A stretch of 53,596 bases of DNA from Nitrosarchaeum sp. (GTDB lineage: Archaea; Thermoproteota; Nitrososphaeria; Nitrososphaerales; Nitrosopumilaceae). Location of the stretch: contig JAGXTE010000016.1 in the NCBI GenBank assembly GCA_018334095.1, positions 1 to 53,596 on the forward strand, read 5' to 3'. The notes beneath the pieces were generated by a model. The model searched no databases, had not been told where the DNA came from, and worked only from the letters and a program-made list of their open reading frames with translations. Positions 7,992-16,948 of this stretch are shown piece by piece; position 1 is the first letter of the stretch; each line of letters starts with the position of its first letter. The position numbers were made by a program, and so were the translations under genes.

Positions 7992-9200
7992 ATGAATCCA
8001 TCATATGATGAAATACAGAATGCAAACTCGTTACGAGGAAAAGACGTACGAAAAACACCATTAGTGTATTCCCCCACGTTTAGTAATCTTACAGGCTCTG
8101 AAGTTTATCTAAAATCAGAATTTCAACAAAAAACTGGATCGTTTAAACTTCGTGGTGCATATTATAAAATAAGTAATCTGTCATCTGATGGAAAAAAACA
8201 TGGCGTGGTTGCAGCATCTGCTGGGAATCATGCTCAAGGTGTTGCATTTGCATCTTCATTAGAAAAAATACCATGCACTATAGTTATGCCAAAAAACGCA
8301 TCTCCATCAAAAGTAGCTGCAACTAGAGGTTATGGGGCAAATGTAATCTTGGAAGGCATCAACTATGAAGAGTCATCTGCTAAAGCAAAAGAGATTGCAC
8401 AAAAAACTGGAGCGACAATGATACATGCATTTGATGATCCGCAGATCATAGCTGCTCAAGGAGTAATTGGATTAGAAATTTTAGAAGATTTGCCTGATGT
8501 AGATGAAGTGTATGTGCCAATAGGTGGGGGTGGACTTGCTGCAGGAGTCTTAATTGCTATAAAAGAAAAAAATCCAAAGGTCAAAGTAGTTGGCGTTCAA
8601 TCCAGTTCGTTTCCATCTATGTATGAGTCAGTAAAAAATGGTTCATTAACATCAAGTGGTGGTGAAAGAACTATTGCAGATGGAATATCTGTCAAAGTAC
8701 CAGGACAAACAACTTTTTCAATAATCAAAGAACTAATTGATGAAATAGTGTTGGTTGATGATTCAGATATCATCAAAGCAATGTTCTTACTCATGGAGAG
8801 AATGAAATTTGTAGTAGAACCCGCAGGTGTAGTAGGTTTAGCTTATCTAATATCTGCAAAACCATCACCTGGAAAAAAAGTTGTACCTATACTAACTGGA
8901 GGTAATGTTGACATGTATCTTTTAGGACAAATTGTAGATAAAGGATTGGCAACTATGGGACGTTTGCTCAAATTATCTATTTTGTTACCAGATAGACCTG
9001 GGGCATTCAAAGAGATAGTGGATGAAATCAGTGCGGCAAACGCAAACATTGTGGAAGTGGTACATGATAGATTAAGTTCCAACATAAATGCAGGCTCTGC
9101 TGGAGTCACACTAAGCTTGGAAACACAGGGAAAAGAGCAAGCAGATAGACTAATTGAGACATTAAAAAAGAAAAATATTCAGTTTAGATTACTGACATAA
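7992..9200 (+). CDS. ilvA: Threonine dehydratase with C-terminal ACT domain
   Basis: 402 residues from ATG (MNPSYDEIQ); a further ATG at 7950 would add a hydrophobic stretch foreign to the family, and TTTTAT lies ~22 nt before 7992. PLP fold type II enzyme: Lys52 in GSFKLRGA forms the Schiff base, GGGGLAAG binds the PLP phosphate, and SAGNHAQG is the substrate loop. A C-terminal ACT-like domain (about 325-400, LLPDRPGAFKEIV) suggests feedback control by an amino acid. It deaminates threonine to 2-oxobutyrate for isoleucine synthesis; a catabolic role is less likely. The stop is 1 nt from the convergent purE stop. Confidence 0.92.
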   Translation: MNPSYDEIQNANSLRGKDVRKTPLVYSPTFSNLTGSEVYLKSEFQQKTGSFKLRGAYYKISNLSSDGKKHGVVAASAGNHAQGVAFASSLEKIPCTIVMPKNASPSKVAATRGYGANVILEGINYEESSAKAKEIAQKTGATMIHAFDDPQIIAAQGVIGLEILEDLPDVDEVYVPIGGGGLAAGVLIAIKEKNPKVKVVGVQSSSFPSMYESVKNGSLTSSGGERTIADGISVKVPGQTTFSIIKELIDEIVLVDDSDIIKAMFLLMERMKFVVEPAGVVGLAYLISAKPSPGKKVVPILTGGNVDMYLLGQIVDKGLATMGRLLKLSILLPDRPGAFKEIVDEISAANANIVEVVHDRLSSNINAGSAGVTLSLETQGKEQADRLIETLKKKNIQFRLLT

Positions 9201-9201
9201 T

Positions 9202-9777
9202 CTATTTGAATTTCTTTTGAACAAATTTACTAAGACCTTGTTTTTTTAGAATCTCAGATTCTTTAAGAACAGAATTGTGCTGTTCTGATTTGTGAAGTTT
9301 TAATTTCTTTTTTAGTTCTGGAAATTCATTTGCCAAAATTTTAAGAGCGTATATCCCAGCATTTCCTGCTTTGTTAATCCCTACTGCCACTACCGGAGAT
9401 CCTGTGGGCATTTCAGATATTGAAAGAAGAGAATCTAATCCTCCAAAAGAAGAGAACTTGGAATTATCTGCTTTTTTGGCTTGTTTATCATTATACACCA
9501 TAATTGGCACTCCAATTACTGGAATTATTGTATGTGATGCAATCATTCCAGGTAGATGTGCTGCTCCGCCTGCACCTGCAATTATTATCTTAAATCCCAT
9601 CTTTTCAGCATGTTTGCCATATTCTTCTAATCTGGTAGGTGTCCTATGTGCAGATACTATTTGATCTTCATGTTTAATTTTGAATTTATCTAAAATTTCT
9701 GCTGCGTCTTTCATGATTCGGCTATCTGAACTGGAACCCATGATGATTCCTACTAGTGGTTTTTTTGTGTAGATCAT
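9202..9777 (-). CDS. purE: N5-carboxyaminoimidazole ribonucleotide mutase
   Basis: 191 residues from ATG; a longer frame to 9798 begins with a non-family hydrophobic stretch. Class I PurE features are clear: GSSSD (phosphate/nucleotide loop), SAHRTP, the GAGGAAHLPGM loop with the catalytic His, and GVP. It converts N5-CAIR to CAIR in purine synthesis. The C-terminal ~30 residues are Lys/Glu-rich and extend beyond the usual ~160 residues. The divergent gene across a 342-nt spacer is purK, the preceding pathway step. Confidence 0.95.
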   Translation of the reverse strand: MIYTKKPLVGIIMGSSSDSRIMKDAAEILDKFKIKHEDQIVSAHRTPTRLEEYGKHAEKMGFKIIIAGAGGAAHLPGMIASHTIIPVIGVPIMVYNDKQAKKADNSKFSSFGGLDSLLSISEMPTGSPVVAVGINKAGNAGIYALKILANEFPELKKKLKLHKSEQHNSVLKESEILKKQGLSKFVQKKFK

Positions 9778-10119
9778 AATTATAGAAAAATAAAGCAAGT
9801 TATTATCTATAATGGCGCATCGTAGGCTTGACTAAGAAAAAATATCATCTTTGATTATTTTTAATAATATCAATAAATTTTTAGATTATGACACTTGCTG
9901 TCTTAATTTAATTAGTAACGAATCTGTAATTTTCAGTAAATAATCCATTTCTGGATCATTTGCGATATTCTGAATCATGATGTGTGTTTGTTACTTTTGC
10001 AGTTAATCAGAGGTATGTTATCTCTAATAACACTCAGATGAGTTGAGCCTATATTGCAAGATAAGGATACATCGGGAAAATAGCATTAGATATTTTTAAT
10101 CGATATTCAAGAAAAAAGC
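9778..10119. other. Divergent spacer between purE and purK (342 nt)
   Basis: AT-rich, holding the purK promoter and presumably that of purE. A 30-codon minus-strand frame (about 9886-9978, starting MIQNIANDPEMDYLL) is present but has no clear family or promoter support. No RNA gene or repeat was seen. Confidence 0.5.
10091..10100 (+). promoter_or_regulatory. TATA-like box of purK
   Basis: TATTTTTAAT ends 20 nt before the ATG. Archaeal TATA boxes centre about 26 nt before the transcript start, so the mRNA would be leaderless or nearly so. Confidence 0.45.
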
Positions 10120-11262
10120 ATGGGAAAGGTTCTTGGTATAATAGGCGGAGGACAGCTTGGTATGATGATAACAGAAGCTGCCAAGAAGATGCCAGAACAT
10201 GTTTCAAAGATAATAGTTTTGGATCCTGTGGCAAATTGCTCTGCATCCCAAGTGGGCGCTGAGCAAATAATAGCCGATTTTAAAGATAAAAATGCAATAA
10301 TTGAGCTTGCCAAAAAATCAGATATCATAACATATGAGATTGAATCCGGAGACAGCGAGGTATTAAAATCAGTTGAAAAAGATGCAGAGATTAATCCATC
10401 TCCTGAAACATTAAAAATAATTCAAGACAAGTTTTTACAAAAATCATTTTTATCTCAAAATAATATTTCTGTTCCTGAATTTTTACAGATAGACTCAATT
10501 TCAGATTTAAAGCAAGGTCTTGAAAAATTTGGGTATCCGTCGTTACTAAAAGCAAGACGCGATGCATATGATGGACGAGGTAATTTCAAAATCAACTCAC
10601 CATCTCAAATCCAAGAAGCATTTGATTATTTCAATAAAAAAAATCTCATGCTTGAAAGATTCGTTCCATTTAAAATGGAAGTTTCAATAATTGCTGCAAG
10701 AAATACTAAAGGTCAAATCAAGACATATCCACTAGTAGAAAACATTCACGAGGAGAATATTCTTCGTCAAACAATTGCTCCTGCAAGAGTAACTGAAAAG
10801 GTTGCAAAAAAAGCAGAAGAGATTGCACAAACAACAATGAATGTTCTAAAAGGAGCTGGCATATTTGGAATCGAGATGTTTGTTACAAAAACAGATGAAA
10901 TTCTAATTAATGAAATTGCACCACGTGTACATAATTCGGGTCATCATACATTACAATCAAGTAAAGTATCTCAGTTTGAACAGCATCTTAGGGCAATTTT
11001 GGGTTTAGAGTTGGGAGATACTGTACTTTTACATCCTACAATTATGTATAACATTTTAGGTCCAAAAAATTTTGAAGGAGAATATAGACCATTGAATATT
11101 TCTGAAGAAAATATTTTTCTTAAAATGTACGGCAAAAAAACATCCAAACCCTCAAGAAAACTTGGTCACTTTAATTTGGTTGCAAAACAAGGTGAAACAA
11201 TAGATCATTTGTTAAAAAAATTAGAAACCATTAAGGAAAAAGCATCAATAAATCCAGCATAA
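10120..11262 (+). CDS. purK: N5-carboxyaminoimidazole ribonucleotide synthetase
   Basis: 380 residues, normal length. An N-terminal Rossmann-like preATP-grasp domain (GIIGGGQLGMM) is followed by the ATP-grasp domain with LLKARRDAYDGRGN (P-loop-like ATP lid), ERFVPFKMEVS, and the Mg-binding GIEMFV...LINEIAPRVHNSGH motif near 245-290. It makes N5-CAIR from AIR, bicarbonate and ATP, feeding PurE. Divergent from purE. The two-step CAIR route, rather than direct carboxylation by class II PurE, is thus present. Confidence 0.95.
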   Translation: MGKVLGIIGGGQLGMMITEAAKKMPEHVSKIIVLDPVANCSASQVGAEQIIADFKDKNAIIELAKKSDIITYEIESGDSEVLKSVEKDAEINPSPETLKIIQDKFLQKSFLSQNNISVPEFLQIDSISDLKQGLEKFGYPSLLKARRDAYDGRGNFKINSPSQIQEAFDYFNKKNLMLERFVPFKMEVSIIAARNTKGQIKTYPLVENIHEENILRQTIAPARVTEKVAKKAEEIAQTTMNVLKGAGIFGIEMFVTKTDEILINEIAPRVHNSGHHTLQSSKVSQFEQHLRAILGLELGDTVLLHPTIMYNILGPKNFEGEYRPLNISEENIFLKMYGKKTSKPSRKLGHFNLVAKQGETIDHLLKKLETIKEKASINPA

Positions 11263-11312
11263 ATTTTCAAAACTCTAATACGTTTATTAATTATAAATAA
11301 AGAAAAACAGTC

Positions 11313-11708
11313 ATGCCAATTTCAATACCACACATACTTTCAGGGATTTCTATTGCATTATTGGTAATCTATGGAGTAGATGTGGTTGTAGGAGGCGGTG
11401 GTGCAGGTGATGGGTTTTTACCTTTTGATGCAATGACTCGCGGAGTGGCATTTGGATTTCCACCGATTATTTTATCGATAGTTGCATTTTTCATAGCAAA
11501 AAAACCACCATACACTGGATTAGGTATAATGTTGATAATTACCGGGGTTTTGATAATAATTGGAGGTATAATGTCTGTAACCAGTTCAGTAGAAACTGAA
11601 AATTCTGCAAGAATGATGGGTGAGGGTGGTAGCCTGATTGTCATTGGTATAATTATTGCAGCACTTGGTGCAATAAAGATAAAAAAATCAAAAAGTAGTG
11701 TAAAGTAG
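11313..11708 (+). CDS. Small multi-spanning membrane protein
   Basis: 131 residues with four predicted hydrophobic helices (about 8-28, 45-62, 70-90, 104-122), Gly-rich loops (VVGGGGAGDG) and a Lys-rich cytoplasmic tail. A TATA-like stretch (TTATTAATTATAAAT) lies about 20-30 nt before the ATG. Function not recognised. It is 1 nt from the following zinc microprotein, which is followed within 1 nt by DedA, so the three look like one operon. Confidence 0.7.
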   Translation: MPISIPHILSGISIALLVIYGVDVVVGGGGAGDGFLPFDAMTRGVAFGFPPIILSIVAFFIAKKPPYTGLGIMLIITGVLIIIGGIMSVTSSVETENSARMMGEGGSLIVIGIIIAALGAIKIKKSKSSVK

Positions 11709-11709
11709 A

Positions 11710-11835
11710 ATGCCAATTTGTGCAAAATGCAATAACGATGTATCAAAAGTCTATGATTGTGATCATACAAATGATCAAGAGTATTGTACTGAATGCTATA
11801 CTGAACTGCATTATTATTTAACGGAAGAAAAATAA
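11710..11835 (+). CDS. Zinc-binding microprotein (41 aa)
   Basis: An ATG frame encodes 41 residues with CAKC at 4-7 and CTEC at 26-29, plus C17, H19 and H34. This fits a treble-clef or ribbon-type zinc site. Gaps of 1 nt to both neighbours strongly support translation in an operon with a membrane protein and DedA. Specific function unknown. Confidence 0.7.
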   Translation: MPICAKCNNDVSKVYDCDHTNDQEYCTECYTELHYYLTEEK

Positions 11836-11836
11836 T

Positions 11837-12364
11837 TTGAGCGAGATAGAAGCATTCATTCAGTGGGTAGTTTCACTAGTTGCTGAGAATCTCTACCCTG
11901 GTGTATTTTTAGCTGCATTGTTAGAAACAGTTTTTCCGCCAATTCCAAGCGAAGCTGTATTTCCTTTGGCAGGATACAGCATACTAAAAAACGACATGAA
12001 TGTATTTCATGTTTTAGGAGTTGGGATAGCTGGAGGATGCGGTGCAACAGTTGGCGCTTTTGTAATTTACATAATATCAAAAAAATTAGGACGAACTGGG
12101 CTGATAAAATATCTCAAATATGCAAGAATTAAAGAAAAAAGTTTAGAAAAAGCTGATCATTGGTTTGCAAAATACGGTGATAAATCTGTCATCATAGGCA
12201 GATTGATTCCAGGGATTCGTGAACTAGTATCTATTCCTGCTGGAATTTTTAATATGCCTCCAATAAAATTTCTTATTTTTACTTTGATAGGATCATGCAT
12301 ATGGAGTACCGCATTAACAGCAATTGGATATTATTTTGGAATGGCCACGTTTGATTTTTTCTAG
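11837..12364 (+). CDS. DedA/VTT-family membrane protein
   Basis: 175 residues from a TTG start 1 nt after the preceding stop. Family signatures are visible: ETVFPPIPSEAVFPLAG with the conserved acidic/Pro re-entrant region, and GRLIPGIRELVSIPAGIFNM with the conserved Arg residues, followed by a final helix IGYYFG. DedA proteins are membrane lipid transporters or scramblases linked to envelope homeostasis and proton motive force. The lipid substrate in archaea is unknown. Confidence 0.9.
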   Translation: MSEIEAFIQWVVSLVAENLYPGVFLAALLETVFPPIPSEAVFPLAGYSILKNDMNVFHVLGVGIAGGCGATVGAFVIYIISKKLGRTGLIKYLKYARIKEKSLEKADHWFAKYGDKSVIIGRLIPGIRELVSIPAGIFNMPPIKFLIFTLIGSCIWSTALTAIGYYFGMATFDFF

Positions 12365-12391
12365 TATTGGACAATACAAAAATCACATGAA

Positions 12392-12574
12392 TTGAATAAA
12401 ATAACCAAAATTCTAAAAACATTATACTTATGGAAAAATCCAAAAATCACACACGGCATTATTGGATTAGACATAAAGACGGGTATCTTTTTTGTGGAAT
12501 TTGTAAAAAGAAACGAGATTCTACATCAAGGAAAATTTCAAAAAAATGATCTAGCAACCCAATTAAAGTTATAA
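12392..12574 (+). CDS. Small uncharacterised protein (60 aa)
   Basis: TTG start 27 nt after dedA. A basic N-terminal helix (MNKITKILKTLYLWKNPK) is followed by a beta-rich segment (THGIIGLDIKTGIFFVEFVKRNEILHQG, seen in parts). No Cys pairs, signal or membrane segment. Position and strand fit an operon with the downstream nucleotidyltransferase, but coding status is not certain. Confidence 0.45.
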   Translation: MNKITKILKTLYLWKNPKITHGIIGLDIKTGIFFVEFVKRNEILHQGKFQKNDLATQLKL

Positions 12575-12598
12575 CGTCTATCTTATCATGACACTTCA

Positions 12599-13270
12599 AT
12601 GCATGCAATAATTTTAGCTGGTGGAAGAGGAAAACGTTTACGACCTATTACCGATTATGTCCCAAAACCACTTGTACCTCTAAATAACATTCCAATTATA
12701 GAATGGCAAATATCGTATCTCAAAAAGTTTGGGATAAAAGAAATTACGATTTGTACAGGTTACAAGACAGAAATGATTCAAAATTTTCTTGCTGTAAAAG
12801 ATAATTTAGGTGTAAAGATAAAATTTTCAGTAGAAAAAACACCATTAGGTACAGGTGGGGCAATTAAACAAGCAGGTTTGTCAATAAAAGATAAATCATT
12901 TTTTGTTTTAAATGGCGATACTATTACAAACATTGATCTTGGGAAATTAGTAAAAAAACAAAATTCAATTGCATCTATTGAACTAAAGACAAAGTTTGGA
13001 GTTGTTGAGATAGACGGAGACAAGATAACCAAATTCAAAGAAAAAAAAGAGATTTCAAACGTGTGGATGAATGCAGGGATATACCACCTACAAAAAGAAA
13101 TATTGCAAGATTTACCAAAAAAAGGAGATATAGAAAAAACTGTCTTTCCAGATTATGCAAAAAAAGGAAAATTAACTACGATCAAATTCAAAAATGTAAT
13201 GTGGTATTCTATTGATTCATTCAAAGATATTGAAGAGTGTTCATCAGAACTAAACAAAATAATGAAATAA
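12599..13270 (+). CDS. Sugar-1-phosphate nucleotidyltransferase
   Basis: 223 residues, short form lacking a C-terminal acyltransferase or left-handed helix. The N-terminal signature LAGGRGKRLRPIT (6-18) binds the nucleotide; PKPLVPL follows; GTGGAIKQA and LNGDTITNIDL (metal-binding Asp) are in place. It makes an NDP-sugar, probably GDP-mannose or dTDP/UDP-glucose type, for surface glycans; the base and sugar cannot be decided from sequence. The nearest glycan genes are at 24-30 kb. Confidence 0.88.
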   Translation: MHAIILAGGRGKRLRPITDYVPKPLVPLNNIPIIEWQISYLKKFGIKEITICTGYKTEMIQNFLAVKDNLGVKIKFSVEKTPLGTGGAIKQAGLSIKDKSFFVLNGDTITNIDLGKLVKKQNSIASIELKTKFGVVEIDGDKITKFKEKKEISNVWMNAGIYHLQKEILQDLPKKGDIEKTVFPDYAKKGKLTTIKFKNVMWYSIDSFKDIEECSSELNKIMK

Positions 13271-13275
13271 TTACT

Positions 13276-13425
13276 TTATGCCCCAGTTCTATGAAGTGTA
13301 ACCATCATGTATGCTATCTCGCTTACAAATGATTCATCTGCATTTGTAGATGCCGCATATTTTGTGGCATCGTCCCAAAACGTTCCTTCTGGACTATGTT
13401 TTTCTTCGAAAATTTGCTCGCTCAA
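13276..13425 (-). CDS. Small uncharacterised protein (49 aa)
   Basis: TTG start, in the same CATAATCATTG context seen at the start of the left-edge ATPase. The peptide is acidic at first (SEQIFEEKHSPEG), then FWDDATKYAAS and an amphipathic helix VSEIAYMMVTLHR. It converges with the nucleotidyltransferase with a 5-nt gap. No family known. Confidence 0.5.
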   Translation of the reverse strand: MSEQIFEEKHSPEGTFWDDATKYAASTNADESFVSEIAYMMVTLHRTGA

Positions 13426-13731
13426 TGATTATGATTAGAAATTAATTTCATAATAAACAACCTCAATCATAATTAACACAATGCTAAAAGAGTTGGACAA
13501 AATATTCGTCATAGAACTTCATCAGGCTCATGAATCAAGAATATCATGTAACTAAGGTGTGCTTAAATTCAAATTTTGCAATATGTATTGTCGATTATGT
13601 GTAATTGTCCGTTTTGTAGTGAACTGGAAAACTCAAAAAAAGAGTTCTTAGAAGCATCTGAATACGAAGAGTGACCAAGTTTTTTAAAAAATATCGGAAA
13701 CACTAGAATATCCAATAGTCTGAGTTAATCC
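13426..13731. other. Spacer upstream of LLM oxidoreductase operon (306 nt)
   Basis: AT-rich with no long gene. It contains two plus-strand mini-frames, one at 13481-13555 (24 aa) and the CNCPFC peptide described separately. A promoter for the downstream oxidoreductase is likely near the 3' end (TTTTTTAAAAAATAT region). No RNA gene was seen. Confidence 0.4.
13597..13674 (+). CDS. Possible Cys-rich peptide (25 aa)
   Basis: ATG to TGA encodes MCNCPFCSELENSKKEF... with three Cys in the first seven residues and an acidic helical tail. Cys spacing (CxCxxC) could bind metal. Its very small size makes chance a real alternative. Confidence 0.25.
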   Translation: MCNCPFCSELENSKKEFLEASEYEE

Positions 13732-14700
13732 ATGCGTATAGCATATAGTTTAGGCTCGCTTCTTACAGTAAATCAGGTCTTAGAATGCTCAGAGATACTA
13801 TCTCGTACTAATGTAGATACAATTTGGATTCCAGAAACATGGGGGATGGAGAATTATTCCATGTTAGGTGCAGTCTCACAAAAAGCATTGGAACCAAAAA
13901 TAGGCTCATCTATAATCAATATTTTTTCTAGAAGCCCATCGTCTATCGCTATGGGTGCAGCAACTGTGGACACATTATCAAAAGGGCGTTTAATCTTGGG
14001 TCTTGGAACAAGCAGTACACCAATTGTAGAAGATTTTCATGGATACAAATTTGAAAATCCTGTTTTAAGAATGAAAGAATATGTAGAAATTATAAGACTT
14101 GTTTTATCTGGAAAGCAAGTTAACTATTCTGGAAAAATATTTAATCTGAAAAACTTTTCTTTGTTGATAAAACCTCCAAGAAATAAAATTCCAATATATT
14201 TGGCAGCAGTTAATCAAAAAATGGTAGAGTTGACATGGGAGATTTCAGATGGTATAATTTTTTATTTAAGACCACTAAATGAGATGAAAAAAACAATTCA
14301 AAAAATGCAATCAAAAAGAAAAATTGATGTAACTTGCCAAATTATTACTTGTGTATCTCATGATGAGGAGACTGCAATAAATCGTGCTAAACAAACTCTG
14401 GCATTTTACATCTCGGTTGGAAAAATTTATCGAGAGTTTTTATCAAAAAATGGATTTGAGAGTGAAACTAAGAACATATATGAAGAGTTTAAAAAATCTG
14501 GCTTTAAAACAAATCATGAGTTAGTATCAGATAGCATGCTAAAATCATTAACAATTGTAGGTACACCTGATCAATGTCTGTCACAACTACAAAAATTCCG
14601 AGATACTGGAATTGACTTACCAACAATACAATTCAATCCTGTTGGTGATGTGATTGATTCTTTTAAATTATTTACAACCACATTTTCAGAGGAAAGATGA
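13732..14700 (+). CDS. LLM-class (F420- or flavin-dependent) oxidoreductase
   Basis: 322 residues, a luciferase-like TIM barrel. Visible motifs: DTIWIPETWG after the second strand, GSSIINIFSRSPSSIAMGAATVD in part, GRLILGLGTSS (cofactor loop), IYLAAVNQKM and a C-terminal VGTPDQCLSQLQKF typical of the Mer/F420-dependent group. Thaumarchaeota make F420, so that cofactor is likely. The stop overlaps the thiolase start, so the enzyme probably acts on a related acyl or carbonyl substrate, but which is unknown. Confidence 0.88.
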   Translation: MRIAYSLGSLLTVNQVLECSEILSRTNVDTIWIPETWGMENYSMLGAVSQKALEPKIGSSIINIFSRSPSSIAMGAATVDTLSKGRLILGLGTSSTPIVEDFHGYKFENPVLRMKEYVEIIRLVLSGKQVNYSGKIFNLKNFSLLIKPPRNKIPIYLAAVNQKMVELTWEISDGIIFYLRPLNEMKKTIQKMQSKRKIDVTCQIITCVSHDEETAINRAKQTLAFYISVGKIYREFLSKNGFESETKNIYEEFKKSGFKTNHELVSDSMLKSLTIVGTPDQCLSQLQKFRDTGIDLPTIQFNPVGDVIDSFKLFTTTFSEER

Positions 14701-15809
14701 TGTCCAAAGTAGGAATTGCATCATATGGATTAACAAAATTCTCAAAAGACGACTCAAAGATTGAATCAGTTCTTTTACAGTCTACAAAAAAACTATTTGA
14801 TAGCAACCCTAATTTGAATAGAAATGACATTGACGCTGTCTTGGTTTCCACCAATAATAACTCAAAATACCTGTCTGCAGTTTTATCAGAAATGTCTGGA
14901 ATTGAGCCTAAAATTGCCCATTCTGTAGAAAGCTTGTGTAATTCTGGAACAAATGCAATCGTATCGGCATATTCTTACATCTCAGCGGGATTGGCAGATG
15001 TGGTTTTAGTGTGCGGTGCTGAAAGATATGACAGTCCGGGACAAATTTTGGAGTGGGATAACTCAAGAGGAGAATTTAAGCATCCAATTTTTTGGGCAAG
15101 TATTTTTACAAAAGCATACAAAAGAGAATTTTCGATTACAGATGAAGAACTAGCAATTGTACCAGTAAAAAATCACAAGCAATCAAAGAATAATCCAAAC
15201 GCACTTTCAGAAAAAACATATTCATTAGACGAAGTAATAAATTCTAAAAAACTAACTGATGATCTTAGGCTACATGATTGCTCAAGACCTTGTACTGGAG
15301 GTGCATCAATTTTACTTGCATCAGAAGATACATGTAAAAAATATACAGATACTCCTATCTGGATTTCAGGAATTGGACAAAAAACAACTTCAGCAGGATT
15401 TACAAAAAATATAACGTTTAGCTCGATGGAATCATCAAGGATTGCTGCAACATCAGCATTTCAAATGTCAAAACGAAGTATAAACGATATAGATGTGGCA
15501 GAAGTTCATGATGCATTTTCTGTTTGTGAACCAATGGCTTTAGAATCACTAGGTTTTACAGATAAAGGAAAAGGAATGAATATGATAAAAGAACTACATA
15601 CAACAGATAATTTTAAAATAAATCCACGAGGTGGTTTGATTGGGGCAGGGCATCCACTTGGAGCGACAGGAATTGCACAAACTATTGAAATAACACAACA
15701 ATTACAATCATCTGCGGATAAAAGACAGGTAAACAATGCAAAGATAGGTCTAGTTCACAACATGTCTGCAGCGTCAACATCCTCAACTGTTCTGGTACTG
15801 GAAAGATGA
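14697..15809 (+). CDS. Archaeal SCP-x-type thiolase (acetyl-CoA acetyltransferase family)
   Basis: 370 residues. Catalytic Cys81 lies in SLCNSGTNA; later motifs are AEVHDAF and GGLIGAGHPLGATG with the active His. The usual second Cys motif near the C-terminus is replaced by HNMSAAS, as in SCP-x-like and archaeal thiolases. It overlaps the LLM gene and, at its end, the DUF35 gene by 4 nt. In other archaea a thiolase, HMG-CoA synthase and DUF35 protein form one complex that channels acetoacetyl-CoA to mevalonate; here HMG-CoA synthase is 16 kb away, so this thiolase may serve another acyl-CoA reaction. Confidence 0.9.
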   Translation: MMSKVGIASYGLTKFSKDDSKIESVLLQSTKKLFDSNPNLNRNDIDAVLVSTNNNSKYLSAVLSEMSGIEPKIAHSVESLCNSGTNAIVSAYSYISAGLADVVLVCGAERYDSPGQILEWDNSRGEFKHPIFWASIFTKAYKREFSITDEELAIVPVKNHKQSKNNPNALSEKTYSLDEVINSKKLTDDLRLHDCSRPCTGGASILLASEDTCKKYTDTPIWISGIGQKTTSAGFTKNITFSSMESSRIAATSAFQMSKRSINDIDVAEVHDAFSVCEPMALESLGFTDKGKGMNMIKELHTTDNFKINPRGGLIGAGHPLGATGIAQTIEITQQLQSSADKRQVNNAKIGLVHNMSAASTSSTVLVLER

Positions 15810-16123
15810 ATTTTGATGCTGAATTAGAAAATGGAAATTTTATGGTATCAGAATGCAACCATTGTCAAAAAATTGTATGGCCTCCATCTGATTTTTGCAA
15901 CAAGTGTTTCAAGGAGGTGTCATGGCGAAAAGGGGCTCGTGAAGGCAAAATTATAGAATTTTCAAGGAAAAATGATTCGTATTTCTGCCTAATTGAAATA
16001 GAAAAAAGCATCAGAATAATCGGAAAACTATCTAAAGGAATTCCTATCGAAGGTCAACAAGTCAAGATAGAAAAATGTGGAATTGAAAATAAGAATTATA
16101 ATTTTGAAATTTCTTTAGTGTAA
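15806..16123 (+). CDS. DUF35-type zinc-ribbon/OB-fold thiolase partner
   Basis: 105 residues. The N-terminal rubredoxin-like zinc ribbon uses C17, C20, C31, C34 (CNHC...CNKC); an OB-fold follows (EGKIIEFSRK, FCLIEIEKSIRIIGKL, GQQVKIEKCGIE). DUF35 proteins bind thiolases and bridge CoA-bound intermediates. ATGA overlap with the thiolase gene supports a stable one-to-one complex. It has no catalytic residues of its own. Confidence 0.88.
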   Translation: MNFDAELENGNFMVSECNHCQKIVWPPSDFCNKCFKEVSWRKGAREGKIIEFSRKNDSYFCLIEIEKSIRIIGKLSKGIPIEGQQVKIEKCGIENKNYNFEISLV

Positions 16124-16948
16124 TTATTTGAATTTGGTATAGATGTATGGGGTATCTGATATCTGATCAAAAGTCCAAATGGTCGGAAGTAAAACCGTTT
16201 TAATTACTTGTAAACTATGACTGTCAATCAATGAACTCCACCCACCTATCGATTGGTTTCCTGAAAGTTGCCTTTTTGAGTGCGTTCCTGCAAAAACAAT
16301 GCATGTATTTTTTTTAAGTTTTGTAGTGGATATTTTATCAATGATGTTTTTTGCTAAAACATCACCTCCCATCTGAGGCAGTCCTCCAATAAAAAATACT
16401 GGAAATGATAAATTTAATGTAGAATAATCAAATTCTATCGCATCGGCACATACTGGATTGAAATTAATGTTTGTTGAAGATAAAATGTCATTTTGTAATT
16501 CCACCAGCACGTCATCGATTTCAATACTAGTTGCTTGCAAATCTAAAATTTTTGCACAATATGCAATTCTGCCATCTCCTGAACCGATATCGATTAGTTC
16601 TTTGTATTGGAGATTTTTTGCAATTGACGTCGCAATGTATGCCGAAATAACCCATGTCGGATAAAATGGCTGACAGCTAGACCCATGTTTGATGCTATTA
16701 AGCCAATACTCGTTAATGTCTCCTTCATAAACTGTACATAATGTATCTGCAATTTTTTTTTCATAAGAATTATGATAGATTGGATTTTTTTCAATAAATT
16801 TGTGCAGTAATTTCAAATGAGATTCATCAATTGGAAAAAACTCTGATGAACAGCTAGGAATTATTTCTTGAATGTGACTGTGACCATCATATGTTTTTAC
16901 AAATTCTTGTTTTAATGTGCCTAAATTTTTGGCCAGTTTATCTAGCAT
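16124..16948 (-). CDS. Class I SAM-dependent methyltransferase-like protein
   Basis: 274 residues from ATG; a TTG at 16996 would add 16 residues. Motif I is ELIDIGSGDGRIAY (about 140-153), followed by an acidic strand TSIEIDD that would bind the SAM ribose, and ADAIEFDYS. The N-terminal ~125 residues are helical and may form a substrate-binding cap. The post-motif segment FFIGGLPQMGGDVL is not a standard protein- or RNA-methylation signature. It abuts the DUF35 gene tail-to-tail with no gap. Substrate unknown. Confidence 0.75.
   Translation of the reverse strand: MLDKLAKNLGTLKQEFVKTYDGHSHIQEIIPSCSSEFFPIDESHLKLLHKFIEKNPIYHNSYEKKIADTLCTVYEGDINEYWLNSIKHGSSCQPFYPTWVISAYIATSIAKNLQYKELIDIGSGDGRIAYCAKILDLQATSIEIDDVLVELQNDILSSTNINFNPVCADAIEFDYSTLNLSFPVFFIGGLPQMGGDVLAKNIIDKISTTKLKKNTCIVFAGTHSKRQLSGNQSIGGWSSLIDSHSLQVIKTVLLPTIWTFDQISDTPYIYTKFK

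Noticed and set aside
9886..9978. 30-codon minus-strand frame in the purE-purK spacer
   Set aside because: No promoter, ribosome site, family or tight gene contact supports it.
13481..13555. 24-codon plus-strand frame upstream of the LLM oxidoreductase
   Set aside because: Too short, no distinctive composition and no coupling with a neighbouring gene.
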